The notes under the pieces: generated by a model
The model's database searches: none
What the model was told of the DNA's origin: nothing
What the model saw: the letters and a program-made list of their open reading frames with translations, nothing else
Program-made: the position numbers and the translations under genes
NCBI GenBank assembly: GCA_026874595.1
Contig: CM049313.1
Span: 79,850,659-79,914,658, forward strand
Length of the DNA: 64,000 bases
Source of the DNA: Sipunculus nudus
Lineage: Eukaryota > Annelida > Sipuncula > Golfingiida > Sipunculidae
Reading direction: 5' to 3'
Part shown: positions 1 through 11,006 of the stretch, piece by piece
How the letters are laid out: each line of letters opens with the position of its first letter
Numbering within the stretch: position 1 is the stretch's first letter

Positions 1-326
1 ATTTTTAATAAAAATTATATTTGGGACAATATTTGTAAATTTTTTAATAAATAGTTAAACCCTTATATTATATGTTCTGCTTATAAGTTATATGGCCAAG
101 TCAAAATCTGTGTGACAATAGTACTCCAATTGTTAATAGAATAAATGAAATCAATCCTCTTCCCTGTCTCCAAAGGTACTATCAAAATCATACATAAGCT
201 AAACAACAACAACTCATAATACAGCTTATATTTATTACCACACAAAACCAGCATGTGCCTCATTTCTAAATAATATTTTTTTATCATATATAACAGCTGA
301 GCGTCGTGACCCATAGGTCCCTTGTT
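1..326 (+). repeat. 3' end of a family A element
   Basis: This matches the 3' ends of other family A copies (around 26115-26395 and 29320-29617). It ends with CAGCTGAGCGTCGTGACCC, a degenerate GACCC/GGTC palindrome and CCCTTGTT. The next base (327) resumes a unit of the 53 bp tandem array at ATACATTAG, so the element probably inserted into the T run inside a unit of that array. The start of the element lies upstream of the window. Confidence 0.8.
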
Positions 327-1845
327 ATACATTAGTTTCTGTGAGCTTCAGCTAAGTATACCATTATATCAGTGTTTTTATACATTAGTTTCTGTGAGCT
401 TCAGCTAAGTATACCATTATTTCAGTGTTTTTATACATGATTAGTTTCTGCGAGCTTCAGCTAAGTATACCATTATATCAGTGTTTTTATACATTAGTTT
501 CTGGGAGCTTCAGCTAAGTATACCATTATTTCAGTGTTTTTATACATGATTAGTTTCTGTGAGCTTCAGCTAAGTATACCATTATTTCAGTGTTTTTATA
601 CATTAGTTTCTGTGAGCTTCAGCTAAGTATACCATTATTTCAGTGTTTTTATACATTAGTTTCTGTGAGCTTCAGCTAAGTATCCCATTATTTCAGTGTT
701 TTTATACATTAGTTTCTGTGAGCTTCAGCTAAGTATACCATTATTTCAGTGTTTTTATACATTAGTTTCTGTGAGCTTCAGCTAAGTATACCATTATTTC
801 AGTGTTTTTATACATTAGTTTCTGTGAGCTTCAGCTAAGTATACCATTATTTCAGTGTTTTTATACATTAGTTTATGTGAGCTTCAGCTAAGTATACCAT
901 TATTTCAGTGTTTTTATACATTTGTTTCTGTGAGCTTCAGCTAAGTATACCATTATTTCAGTGTTTTTATACATGATTAGTTTCTGTGAGCTTCAGCTAA
1001 GTATACCATTATTTCAGTGTTTTTATACATTAGTTTCTGTGAGCTTCAGCTAAGTATACCATTATTTCAGTGTTTTTATACATTAGTTTCTGTGAGCTTC
1101 AGCTAAGTATACCATTATTTCAGTGTTTTTATACATTAGTTTCTGTGAGCTTCAGCTAAGTATACCATTATTTCAGTGTTTTTATACATTAGTTTCTGTG
1201 AGCTTCAGCTAAGTATCCCATTATTTCAGTGTTTTTATACATTAGTTTCTGTGAGCTTCAGCTAAGTATACCATTATTTCAGTGTTTTTATACATTTGTT
1301 TCTGTAAGCTTCAGCTAAGTATACCATTATTTCAGTGTTTTTATACATGATTAGTTTCTGTGAGCTTCAGCTAAGTATACCATTATTTCAGTGTTTTTAT
1401 ACATTAGTTTCTGTGAGCTTCAGCTAAGTATACCATTATTTCAGTGTTTTTATACATGATTAGTTTCTGTGAGCTTCAGCTAAGTATACCATTATTTCAG
1501 TGTTTTATACATTAGTTTCTGTGAGCTTCAGCTAAGTATACCATTATTTCAGTGTTTTTATACATGATTAGTTTCTGTGAGCTTCAGCTAAGTATACCAT
1601 TATTTCAGTGTTTTTATACATGATTAGTTTCTGTGAGCTTCAGCTAAGTATCCCATTATTTCAGTGTTTTTATACATTAGTTTCTGTGAGCTTCAGCTAA
1701 GTATACCATTATTTCAGTGTTTTTATACATGATAAGTTTCTGTGAGCTTCAGCTAAGTATACCATTATTTCAGTGTTTTTATACATTAGTTTCTGTGAGC
1801 TTCAGCTAAGTATACCATTATTTCATTGTTTTTATACATGATTTG
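327..1845. repeat. Tandem array R1, about 53 bp unit, about 28 copies
   Basis: A near-perfect minisatellite in the intron before exon 1. The unit reads roughly TAGTTTCTGTGAGCTTCAGC, TAAGTATACC, ATTATTTCAGTG, TTTTTATACAT, and some copies carry a 3 bp GAT insertion. I counted 28 occurrences of the AGCTTCAGCT core. Each unit contains a 3' splice-site-like ATTTCAG. Only the last unit, about 30 bp from the real acceptor, reads ATTTCATTG and so has lost that AG. The array ends about 12 bp before exon 1. Confidence 0.95.
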
Positions 1846-1857
1846 TTACTGTTATAG

Positions 1858-2519
1858 GATCTTTAGGAAGCAGTGCATCATCCTCGCCATCCCAGATGGC
1901 TGCCTTTAGTCAACCAGGTTACTCAAGTAGCTACCCGGCATCCTCCTTCAAGTCTGGAGGTCTATCTTCATCTACAGGGGGCAGTCTGAGCTCCGCGACT
2001 TTACAAGGCTCTCAGAGTCAGTATGGACCACAGAGTTACCAGGCATCGTCATTCCAAAGTCAGGGTAGTTTTACATCCGGACAGAATTCCAGCTCGTTGT
2101 ACCAGAACACAAACTCGGTCAGCTCGTTCAGCGGCCAGCCCGGTGCTTATCAAAGCCAATCCTCAGGCTCATACTCATCCAGGGATGCTCAGTCAACCTA
2201 CCAACCAGGAGTCAGCCAATCATCAACATCGTATCAGACTGGAAACAGCCAATCAGGCTCGTCTTATCCAAATGTCAGCAGCCATGGCTCCAGCCAATCA
2301 GGGTCCTCGTTTCAGGGCTCTGTGAGCCAGCCCACAGGCAGCTCATTCCAAACAGACAGCCAAGGCCGGCCCTCGTCGTACGGTTCACAAGTATCTTACG
2401 GAGGAAGTAGTCATCAGAGTAGTTTACCAGGAACAGCCATGTCAACAAGCAAACTTAGTGATAGTCTCAGTAAGATCAGTGTTAAAGACTCCACAGCCTT
2501 GGACAGCCAGTCGTCGCAG
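1858..2519 (+). CDS. UBAP2L: UBAP2L-like exon 1 of window: Ser/Gln/Tyr-rich low-complexity domain
   Basis: Encodes 220 codons after two bases of a split codon. Composition is dominated by Ser, Gln, Gly and Tyr, with recurrent SYQ, SSYQ, SSFQ and GSS motifs. It looks like the prion-like domains of FUS/EWS and corresponds to the Q/S-rich mid region of UBAP2L, which is linked to condensate formation (family knowledge). The end of the exon (KLSDSLSKISVKDS) is less repetitive. The acceptor is TTACTGTTATAG at 1857. A second AG nine bases on (1866) would drop three residues in frame. The donor is CAG|GTAGGT at 2519/2520. An ATG at 1896 is internal, not a start. The frame stays open past 2519 into the following tandem array, but that extension is intronic. 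Confidence 0.9.
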
Positions 2520-2561
2520 GTAGGTGATTTGCTTGGAAGTTCTCACGCTAAAAGAGCTATA

Positions 2562-4145
2562 CAAGAGACCTCAATGTGTGGGGATGTGAAGTATAATCAC
2601 TCCCTCTGTAAGAGACCTGAATGTGTGGGGATGTCAAGTATAATCACTCCCTCTGTAAGAGACCTGAATGTGTGGGGATGTCAAGTATAATAACTCCCTC
2701 TGTAAGAGACCTGAATATGCAGGGATGTGAAGTATAATCACTCCCTCTGTAAGAGACCTGAATGTGTGGGGATGTCAATTATAATCACTCCCTCTGTAAG
2801 AGACCTGAATGTGTGGGGATGTCAAGTATAATCACTCCCTCTGTAAGAGACCTGAATGTGTGGGGATGTCAAGTATAATCACTCCCTCTGTAAGAGACCT
2901 GAATGTGTGGGGATGTGAAGTATAATCACTCCCTCTGTAAGAGACCTGAATGTGTGGGGATGTCAAGTACAATCACTCCCTCTATAAGAGACCTGAATGT
3001 GTGGGGATGTAAAGTACAATCACTCCCTCTATAAGAGACCTGAATGTGTGGGGATGTCAAGTACAATCACTCCCTCTGTAAGAGACGTGAATGTGTGGGG
3101 ATGTAAAGTATAATCACTCCCTCTGTAAGAGACGTGAATGTGTGGGGATGTGAAGTATAATCACTCCCTCTGTAAGAGACTTGAATTCGTGGGGATGTGA
3201 AGTATAATCACTCCCTCTATAAGAGACCTGAATGTGTGGGGATGTGAAGTATAATCACTCCCTCTGTAAGAGACCTGAATGTGTGGGGATGTGAAGTATA
3301 ATCACTCCCTCTGTAAGAGACCTGAATGTGTGGGGATGTGAAGTATAATCACTCCCTCTGTAAGAGACCTGAATGTGTGGGGATGTGAAGTATAATCACT
3401 CCCTCTGTAAGAGACCTGAATGTGTGGGGATGTCAAGTATAATCACTCCCTCTGTAAGAGACCTGAATGTGTGGGGATGTCAAGTATAATCACTCCCTCT
3501 ATAAGAGACCTGAATGTGTGGGGATGTAAAGTATAATCACTCCCTCTGCAAGAGACTTGAATGTGCAGAGATGTGAAGTATAATCACTCCCTCTATAAGA
3601 GACCTGAATGGGCAGGGATGTAAAGTATAATCACTCCCTCTGCAAGAGACTTGAATGTGCAGAGATGTGAAGTATAATCACTCCCTCTATAAGTGACCTG
3701 ATGGTGCAGGGATGTAAAGTTCAATCACTCCCTCTATAAGAGACCTGAATTTGCAGGGAAGTAAAGTATTATCACTCCCTGTACAAAGTACAAGAGACCT
3801 GAGTGTGCAGGAATATAAAGTATAATCACTCCCTGTACAAAGTACAAGAGACCTGAGTGTGCAGGAATATAAAGTATAATCACTCCCTCTACAAGATACC
3901 TGAATGTTTAGAGAAGTAAAGTATAATCACTTCCTCTATAACAGACCTGAATTTGCAGGGTTGTAAAGTACAATCACTCCCTCTTCAAAGTACAAGAGAT
4001 CTAAGTGTACAAGGATGTAAAGTATAATCACTCCCTCTACAAAGTACAAGAGACCTGAATGTGCAGGGATGTGAAGTATAATCAATCCCTCTACAAAAGA
4101 CTATATTGTGCATGGATGTAAAGTATAATCAGTCTCACTACAAAA
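2562..4145. repeat. Tandem array R2, 47 bp unit, over 30 copies, decaying downstream
   Basis: Starts about 40 bp after the exon 1 donor. The unit contains GTATAATCACTCCCTCTGTA, then AGAGACCTGAATGTGTGGGG, then ATGTSAA. Early copies are nearly identical. From about 3700 the copies diverge and some gain an ACAAAGTAC insertion. Most units contain CTCTGTAAGAG, a 5' splice-site-like GTAAGA. A further patch of the same array lies at 5795-5935, beyond an inserted element. Confidence 0.93.
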
Positions 4146-4150
4146 CACCT

Positions 4151-5770
4151 TATTAGGGCCCCGCTTGATAAGGGGGTGCCCTATAGTAATCGACCTGTCT
4201 GTCTGTCCGTCTGTCCGTCCGTCCACAAATTCTTTTCCAGATGATAACTCCAGTTAGGATTGACGGATTGAGTTCAAACCTGATATTATGTATTAACCAT
4301 CAATTATGGAAGATCCCTATCCATTTTGGGGTCCAGAGGTCAAAGGTCAAAAGAGTTATCCACAGTTTGATGTTAAATTTTAAGTCCCTCTTTCAGCAGG
4401 GCAGAAATCATAATTGTAACCATAATTGTTTTTTCCACCTTAACAGTAGGACAGGTCCTCATGTCAACAACAACGAGGCATGATATATGGTCATAGTCAG
4501 CCATTTTTCTATAAGTTATGCGGTAAAAACCATTACTGAAACACCTAGTAAGGTTGCGCTCTCTCAGCAAATACGCATGCAAAAGGACACAGACTGTTAA
4601 CACAATAACTCGTAAAAAGTATTTAATATAAGGTCCCCACACTCAGGGCAGTGATGGACCTTTTGATGGGCTACATCATGTTTGAAGATGGGTGACCTTG
4701 ATGGATTTTCATGGTCACAGAGGTGATAATGCTAAAATGATGTTAACCAAATAGCTCGCAAACAATTTGACTAACACTCACTGAACTTGCACCAGTATTG
4801 TTTGTTATGAAGGGCTAGGTCAAGATCAAAGATGGATGACCTTGACAGAGGCGATAAGCTCAAATGATGTTAATGCAATAACCCGCAAAGAATTTGATGA
4901 ACAATCAAATTTGTTTCTGCATAATAACTCCCCTAACATATGATGGATAGGATTCAAACATAAGATGTATCACCCATGGCCTAAGGGAGAAGCTTATTGA
5001 TATTTGGGTCAGAAGGAAAAAAAAAAGTAATACACAGTTTGGTGTTCATTCGCTGGTGTCTCCTTCAGCAGGCCAAAAATGGATGAATCTTTTTCTAGTT
5101 AATCGTGTACAGCAGCATTACATTTTCACAGCATATTTTGTACAGACAATTTGAAGATTTCCCAGAAAAGGATACACTGGCCCAAGGCACCACAGTGGCT
5201 CTCATTAAAACCATGTTTGGACAAATCTATCTCCACTTTCAACATCTCAAGGAATTTGGACCTATTATAGTGACCATCAACAAATTTACATTGATATTCA
5301 TATGTAGCCATTCTACACATCACAGCGCATCTGTAGACCCAAGCCAAAGAACAGCTGAATATCAGTTCAAGAGAATGACCATTTTATCACTACTAACCAG
5401 CAGCTGACTCTCTCTAATACTACAAGGTTCATGTACAGACTCAATTCTTACATATAATAAGGCCAATTCAACATACAAATACTGGAAAAATATTTGACAC
5501 AGCCCAGCCAAGACTTCAACCAAGAATAATTGGCACAGGTAATACAGAAATACAGAAACTAAAAATGCATGCAGTTCTTTTATATCATTATTTTGATAGC
5601 TTTGAACATTTTCACTTTACCATATCTTTTCTTCCAGTTTATACATATGTCAGCTGTTCTTTACAGGTTCTTTAATTTTCATATATCACTCTATCAGCCC
5701 ATGCTACCAAAGTACACCAAATTCAAAGTACTTCAATTTATAATGACTGCATCTTTTGCGGGGCTCTTAC
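4151..5770 (+). repeat. Family D dispersed element inserted into array R2
   Basis: Begins with TTAGGGCCCCGCTTGATAAG and CCCTATAGTAATCGACCTG. A (GTCTGTCC/GTCC)n microsatellite follows at about 4193-4225. The body has repeated GATAACTCC and GAGGTCAAAGGTCA phrases that recur in other dispersed elements of this window (29690-29869, 61081-62155). Array R2 units lie on both sides (up to 4145 and from 5795), which shows this is an insertion. The exact 3' end, near GCGGGGCTCTT at about 5755-5770, is not certain. No coding capacity is convincing. Confidence 0.6.
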
Positions 5771-5794
5771 TGACCTGTCAGTTTTCTAGTTGTG

Positions 5795-5935
5795 CAAGGA
5801 TGTAAAGAATAATCACTCCCTCTACAAAGTAGAAGAGACCTGAATGTGCAGGGATGAAAGTATAATCACTCCCTCTACAAAGTACAAGAGACCTGAATGT
5901 GCAGGGATGAAAAGTATAATCACTATCTAAAAGAG
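5795..5935. repeat. Continuation of array R2
   Basis: About three diverged 47-56 bp units (GATGTAAAGAATAATCACTC, CCTCTACAAAGTA, AGAGACCTGAATGTGCAGGG) identical in type to the end of R2 before the family D insertion. Confidence 0.85.
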
Positions 5936-6332
5936 CCATGAAGGGTACAGAGATGCCTGGTGTAAGTGTTTTGTCACAGAGCTGGTCTGCTTGTGGTCTG
6001 CTATCAATATTTCATTCTTGCTAAAGGGGATAGGTTCTCTTTATAGCCAAGCAATGGTTTCCAGTTTTGTCTGTTGGGCCTTCCCTTGGCAAGGATTTTC
6101 AGGGTCATGATATTGTGACAAGTACATGTGCTCTTGACAGGAACCTTGCAGGATTTTACTTGTGTACCTGAATAGGTTTTCACTTGTTTTTCATAATTTT
6201 AACTTGTCTGACCTCTAGTCATGCTGACCTTTGTGCTGGTTCTTTGTCATCCTTCTGTCCATTATTAGGGTAAAACAATAACTATTTGATCTAGGAACTT
6301 ATCATCATCCAAGGAGGTCCTGGGAATATTTT
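5936..6332. other. Intron 1 sequence without recognised features
   Basis: About 400 bp of AT-rich intron between R2 and a family A element. No open frame, repeat or motif that I recognise. Confidence 0.5.
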
Positions 6333-9300
6333 TAGCTCAGCTGACTATAAGTCATCTGAGCTATAGTCGTGGTCCATTGTCCATCCTCCGTCTGTCTGTC
6401 TGTCCGTCCGTCCATAAGACTGGCACGTTTCGACACCATTGGACCTACGAATCTTATATTCGCCATACAGTAAGATGTCCCCGAAATCTCCTACCATGCC
6501 GAAAATTGGGTCAATAGGACTTCGTTCCTTCGAGATATTAAGGAAAAACCTCAATTTTTTATTAGAAATCTGTTTTCACGCTTCAGGACTGCCTAATATC
6601 AAAACCACTCATCTGGTTTTCTTCATATTTACCATAAATATTCCTCTATATAGTTTCTATGTACATGCCAGATATTAAGTCAGTATTATATAATTTTAAA
6701 AAGTTATGGGCCCAAACATAATGGACTTTGTAAAAAAATCAGGAAGATATTTGGTCACTTAAGACCAAAAGTGTTAAAGGTAGGGACTTCTTTCCAGTAA
6801 TACAACTTTAATTAATCAAAATTTAATTGTATACCAAAAATTAGATCAAAATCTGTTAAATTTGTTTAAATATTGGCAAAAATATAAAATTGGTACCTTA
6901 AATTTTGCCCAACTTTTGCCACGGCACGTTTTTTTCCTGTAGGTACTGTGGATTTAATTTTCACAGCATGTATACATAAGGATTTAATCTGTTAAAATCT
7001 GAAATTTGAAAATAAAAGCTGCAAAATTAGGCTAGTTATTGAATATTTTTGGAGGCTCTTGTTGTATTCCCTTGCATTGTCAAGCAGTCCCCTTTGATGA
7101 CTGTAGGTCATTCAGTGCACATCTCTATGCTCCCCAGGCTGTTGGCATAATTTTAGATGTCCCCAAAATCTCCTACCATACCAAAAATTGGGTCATTAGG
7201 AATTCGTTCCTTCGAGATATTAAGGAAAAAAAACTCTGTTTTCCATAAAAAAAGCCATTGTTACACTTCAAGGCTGCCTAATATCAAAACCACTGATCTG
7301 TTTTTGATTGTATTTAGTATTCACATTCTTTCATACGTTTTCTATGAACATACCAAAAAATAGGTCAGTATTGGGTATTATTTTGAAGTTATGGGCCAAA
7401 ACATAATGCAATTTTTTAAAAAATCAGGAAATATATTTACTCACCTAATATGAGAATTGCTGAACCTACAGACTTTTTTTCAGGAATATAACTTTATTTA
7501 ATCAAGATTCATTTGTTTACCCAAAATTAGATCTGAATTTTGCAAATTTTTCAAGTTATTAGCATAAATAAAAAATCAATACCTTAAATTTTGTCCAACT
7601 TTGGCACTGTTGATTTAATTTTCACAGCATATATACATAAGGATTTAATCTTTTAAAATATGAAATTTCAAAGAAATTGATTGGAAAGAATAGCTTTTAT
7701 TCATGTTTTCTTACACCATGTCAAGTGTTGTTTACATCTAGCCCACCTAGTAGTACAGCCTTCACTTGCATTATGTAACCCACCCCAGGCAGCTTGCCTT
7801 GGGTCAGCTTGGCCACTACCAGCAGGCTTCCCCTCTGCCCTGCACTCCCCCCCCCCCCCCCAGATGGTGCATAAACTAGATGAATGTTATTATTTTCTGT
7901 ATTTGATTCATTCTTATTCTAGGCTATGCTACATTTTAGATTTTGTATTGTACCACCAGGGTTACAGTGATTAAAGTGTACATTTAATTGTGTCCACAAA
8001 GTGGTGTATTGCTATGAAAGTGTGGATGTTCATGAGATAAGTAATTCCTTACTTCAGAGGAGTAAAAACTTCACCAGGTGTGAAATTGACTATTAATTCC
8101 AGTAATAAATTAAAACTGGGATAGTAATTAGCACAATGATATTGTTTGTCCCTCATTCAACCAACAATGTGTATACTTTATTTGTAATGTCTTATTTTAT
8201 CAAATTTACTGAATCTTTTATTGTATTTTGGTGAATAAAATTAAGCATGTACTGAAAACTCCAATGTGCAAAACTTTTTAATAGTGATTCAAGGAATATT
8301 CTTGTAGATGCCATGTTGTGGCATTATTTTCTTTTAAATTCAGTTTAAACATTTATGATTTAAAAATAATAAAATATATGTGTATGCATAATATGACCCA
8401 ATATGAGCTACACTCTGGATATATGATGATTGCAACTTTTGCATCAATTCTAATATTTTAACTTATAGATTCAGTTTTTTACTCTGTATATATAATGATT
8501 GCAACTTTTGCAACAATTCTAATATTTTAACTTATATTTTCAGGTTTTTTATTAAAAATTTATAAAACCTGTAAATAAAAAAATTATTCAGATAAAAACT
8601 TCTTAATGGAAAAAGTGGATATGCTTAAAAAATAGGATTATATATAAACTTAAATGCATTATTCCCTTGAAAGTGAATAAAGGTATTTGTCCATTCTGTC
8701 AACTTGCCAGTCCATCTGTAAATTTTCATATGCATCACAGTATCTCAAAACTTTTACTGTTTTTCTTCATGACAGTCTTGTCAGAGTATTAGTTTGCAAT
8801 CATATATTTAGAACTTTACTATAACCAAGTAGGAGGGCCCCTTTCCTCTTAGCTTTTCATATTCTTATATAAATGAAAAACATTACAATAGAATATTTCT
8901 ACATCCACCTTTGTGCTGCCCTCACTTTTACCTTCTCCGAACCCCATCCCAAAGTCAGCCTCAGTAAGCAAGAACAAGATGAATCAGATATATTCATACT
9001 TTAATATTTTGTATAACTATTCGTCCATAGGTACCTATGTACATGCCAGAAATTATATCAGTATTGTGTAATATGTAGACATAGTGGGCATCACAATAAT
9101 GTACCTTGTCAGGACTAAAGAGATATTGTGTCATACAGTCACAAATTCATAAATCACTTCATCAGCATAGTTAATCATAACATCATATCTGTCAAATTGA
9201 AAGCTTGCAGACTACCATACACTTTAGATCCTTCAACAAATAGCCTTATCATCATTCTACTACTGCTTATTACTGCTGTCATTGCATTCATATTTGCTCA

Positions 9301-9546
9301 AATATATCACAATTTTCAACCCCTCCTAAATAAATAAAAAATAAACCACTATATTTTACTTTATTAATCCATCAGTCAGGTAATTTCATTTATCATTTAC
9401 TCACATATTACATTACATTCCTTTATAATAGCCCAACATGTCCATGATATTAATAAACTTTATCGACTCGATATAGTATCACAGTGGAGAAACATTCATA
9501 GTCCAATCATGATCAGCTGAGCGCTGTGACCCATGGGTCCCTTGTT
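6333..9546 (+). mobile_element. Family A element, full length copy 1 (HINE/pearl-like, non-autonomous)
   Basis: The 5' end AGCTCAGCTGACT pairs with AGTCATCTGAGCT (one mismatch) as a 13 bp hairpin. A GTCTGTCTGTCC/GTCCGTCC microsatellite follows. Two core repeats of about 685 bp come next (around 6472 and 7157, each starting ATGTCCCCRAAATCTCCTAC), then a longer AT-rich body. The 3' end carries CAGCTGAGCG (inverted relative to the 5' GCTCAGCTG), the perfect palindrome GACCCATGGGTC and CCCTTGTT. It sits next to the tail of a family B element whose intact copies read TTTTTGTGTTGTGTGCACC at this point, so the 3' boundary after TTGTT is precise. No transposase is present. A HINE/pearl assignment is inferred from structure. 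Confidence 0.75.
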
Positions 9547-9722
9547 GTGTTGTGTGCACCCATGCCAGAATTTCAGCAGGGATGTTTGTGTAATTGTTTC
9601 TTATTCAAAATGTTTAGTACTTGCATTGTTCATATACATGAGAAGTAATGGTCCATCATTGAAGCATTATTCCTGGTGTATTTCCCAATGCACAGGTTCG
9701 CACTAGGCCTGTAGGCCTTGTT
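9547..9722 (+). mobile_element. Family B 3' tail
   Basis: About 176 bp matching the ends of the family B copies at 32285-32459 and 46427-46601. It starts GTGTTGTGTGCACCCATGCC and ends CACAGGTTCGCACTAGGCC, TGTAGGCCTTGTT. The rest of that element is not visible upstream of the family A insertion. Confidence 0.75.
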
Positions 9723-10680
9723 TTAATACAAAATTTAAACATTTCGTATGCGACACGATATCTCAAAAAGTTTTACTCAGATCTATTTCTTATTGTAGTA
9801 GCAGGTGCATCTTATGAGTCTCCAGAGCTGATTATATTTGGTCACACTTTAATGATTTTTTTTTATATACAAAATTTATACATTTCATATGTGACTTTAT
9901 TTCTCCAAAAGTTTTACTGGGATCTATTTCTTATTAGAATAGCAGGAGCATCTTAAGGGTCTTCAGAGTTGATTAGGTTTTGGTCCCACTTGAATGATAT
10001 TTGGATTTTTTTATACGCCCATCTAGGACAGGACTTATAATGGTATATACCCAAAGTCCCTCCATCCATCCATCTGTCCGTCTGTTTACTTTTGTGTCAC
10101 TGCGATGACTTACCAGGGCTTTGGCACTATCTTACAAAAGATTATCTCACCAGAGATCAATTATAGGCAAAATCCTGCATATATAATGAGGTCAGAGTTC
10201 ACAAGGCTACTTTGTGGTGTCGCCGTGATAACTTACGAGGAATACGATGGCTTTTGATCAAATGCAACAGATATATTAATCAATATAACATCTGACCCAA
10301 TAATGATTTCCACCAAAATCCACACTTATTTGATAAGGTCAGAGGTCCACAAGTTTTGGTGGCACCATGTTGATTTACGAAAAATCTTATGGATTTTCAT
10401 GACCCTCAATAAAAATATTTACCAATAGTTTCTCACATGAATTACAGTCTCATCAAAATTCACACATTTTATGAGGTCAGAGGTCACCAGATACACTTTA
10501 GGCATATTATGCATGTTTGCGGTGCTTTTGTTATTGTTTTAAACCACATTTTTACATTTCACATATGACACTATATCTTAAAAAGTTTTACTCGGATCTA
10601 CATCTAATTATAATAGTAGGAGCATCCTGTAAGTCTCTTTCTGTTTTTGCAGCAGATTAGGTTTTTCGGTCAGTGCTGTG
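9723..10680. repeat. Three diverged copies of a repeat of about 130 bp, the last split by family F
   Basis: ACATTTCRTATGYGACWYTA followed by TCTCAAAAAGTTTTACTSRG and ATCTATTTCTTATT recurs at about 9738, 9868 and 10553. The copies are about 130 bp apart once the family F insertion (10010-10532) is removed. Function unknown. Confidence 0.6.
10010..10532 (+). mobile_element. Family F short dispersed element
   Basis: Inserted in a T run (GGATTTTTTT). It starts ATACGCCCATCTAGGACAGG, has CCATCCATCCATCTGTCCGTC near its 5' end and ends GCATGTTTGCGGTGCTTTTG followed by TT. The flanks are pieces of the repeat of about 130 bp. It shares the T-run insertion and TTGTT ending of families A-C. The assignment is structural only. 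Confidence 0.55.
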
Positions 10681-10825
10681 TCTGTGAGGGTATGTGTTTG
10701 TGTGTGTGATGACGTGTGGACGTTTTTCACACATTCCTGTTCACTTGGGGATACAGTCCTCTGGACATTTTCTAGTTTAAGCTGTATTTTGTCAATGAAT
10801 CAGCAGACACTCTTCTTGTTCACAG

Positions 10826-11006
10826 TTTGATTCAAGTACGACCGGATCTTCAAGCCTTACAACCACAACAACAACAACATCAAGCTCTCTTACTGGAACG
10901 TCAGTCAGTGTATCAGCAACAATCGGCCTGTCCACGCCTAGCACATCATCTGTGCCAAGCACAACCAACACCAGTGCTTCTGCAAAGGTTGCCACGTTCC
11001 CAACCA
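10826..11006 (+). CDS. UBAP2L: UBAP2L-like exon 2 of window: Ser/Thr-rich linker
   Basis: Frame FDSSTTGSSSLTTTTTTTSS onward, ending KVATFPT plus one base of a split Ser codon. The acceptor is TCTTCTTGTTCACAG at 10825 and the donor is CCAACCA|GTAAGT. Almost pure Ser/Thr, with an uninterrupted run of seven Thr codons (ACA/ACC/ACT). Vertebrate UBAP2L has a similar Ser/Thr tract before its PP-rich block. The two other forward or reverse frames that stay open here are shadows. Confidence 0.88.

Noticed and set aside
327-1845. CRISPR-like regular repeats
   Set aside because: Units are directly adjacent with no unique spacers, and the locus is plainly eukaryotic. The same holds for R2-R7.
2520-2690. 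Extension of the exon 1 frame to 2690
   Set aside because: A strong donor at 2519/2520 joins in phase to exon 2; the extension reads into array R2.
6439-7363. Short frame MSPKSPTMPKIGS..., also found near 27787 and 53666
   Set aside because: It recurs because family A core repeats are similar, not because of coding constraint. Copies shift frame freely, and the text lies in a non-autonomous element.
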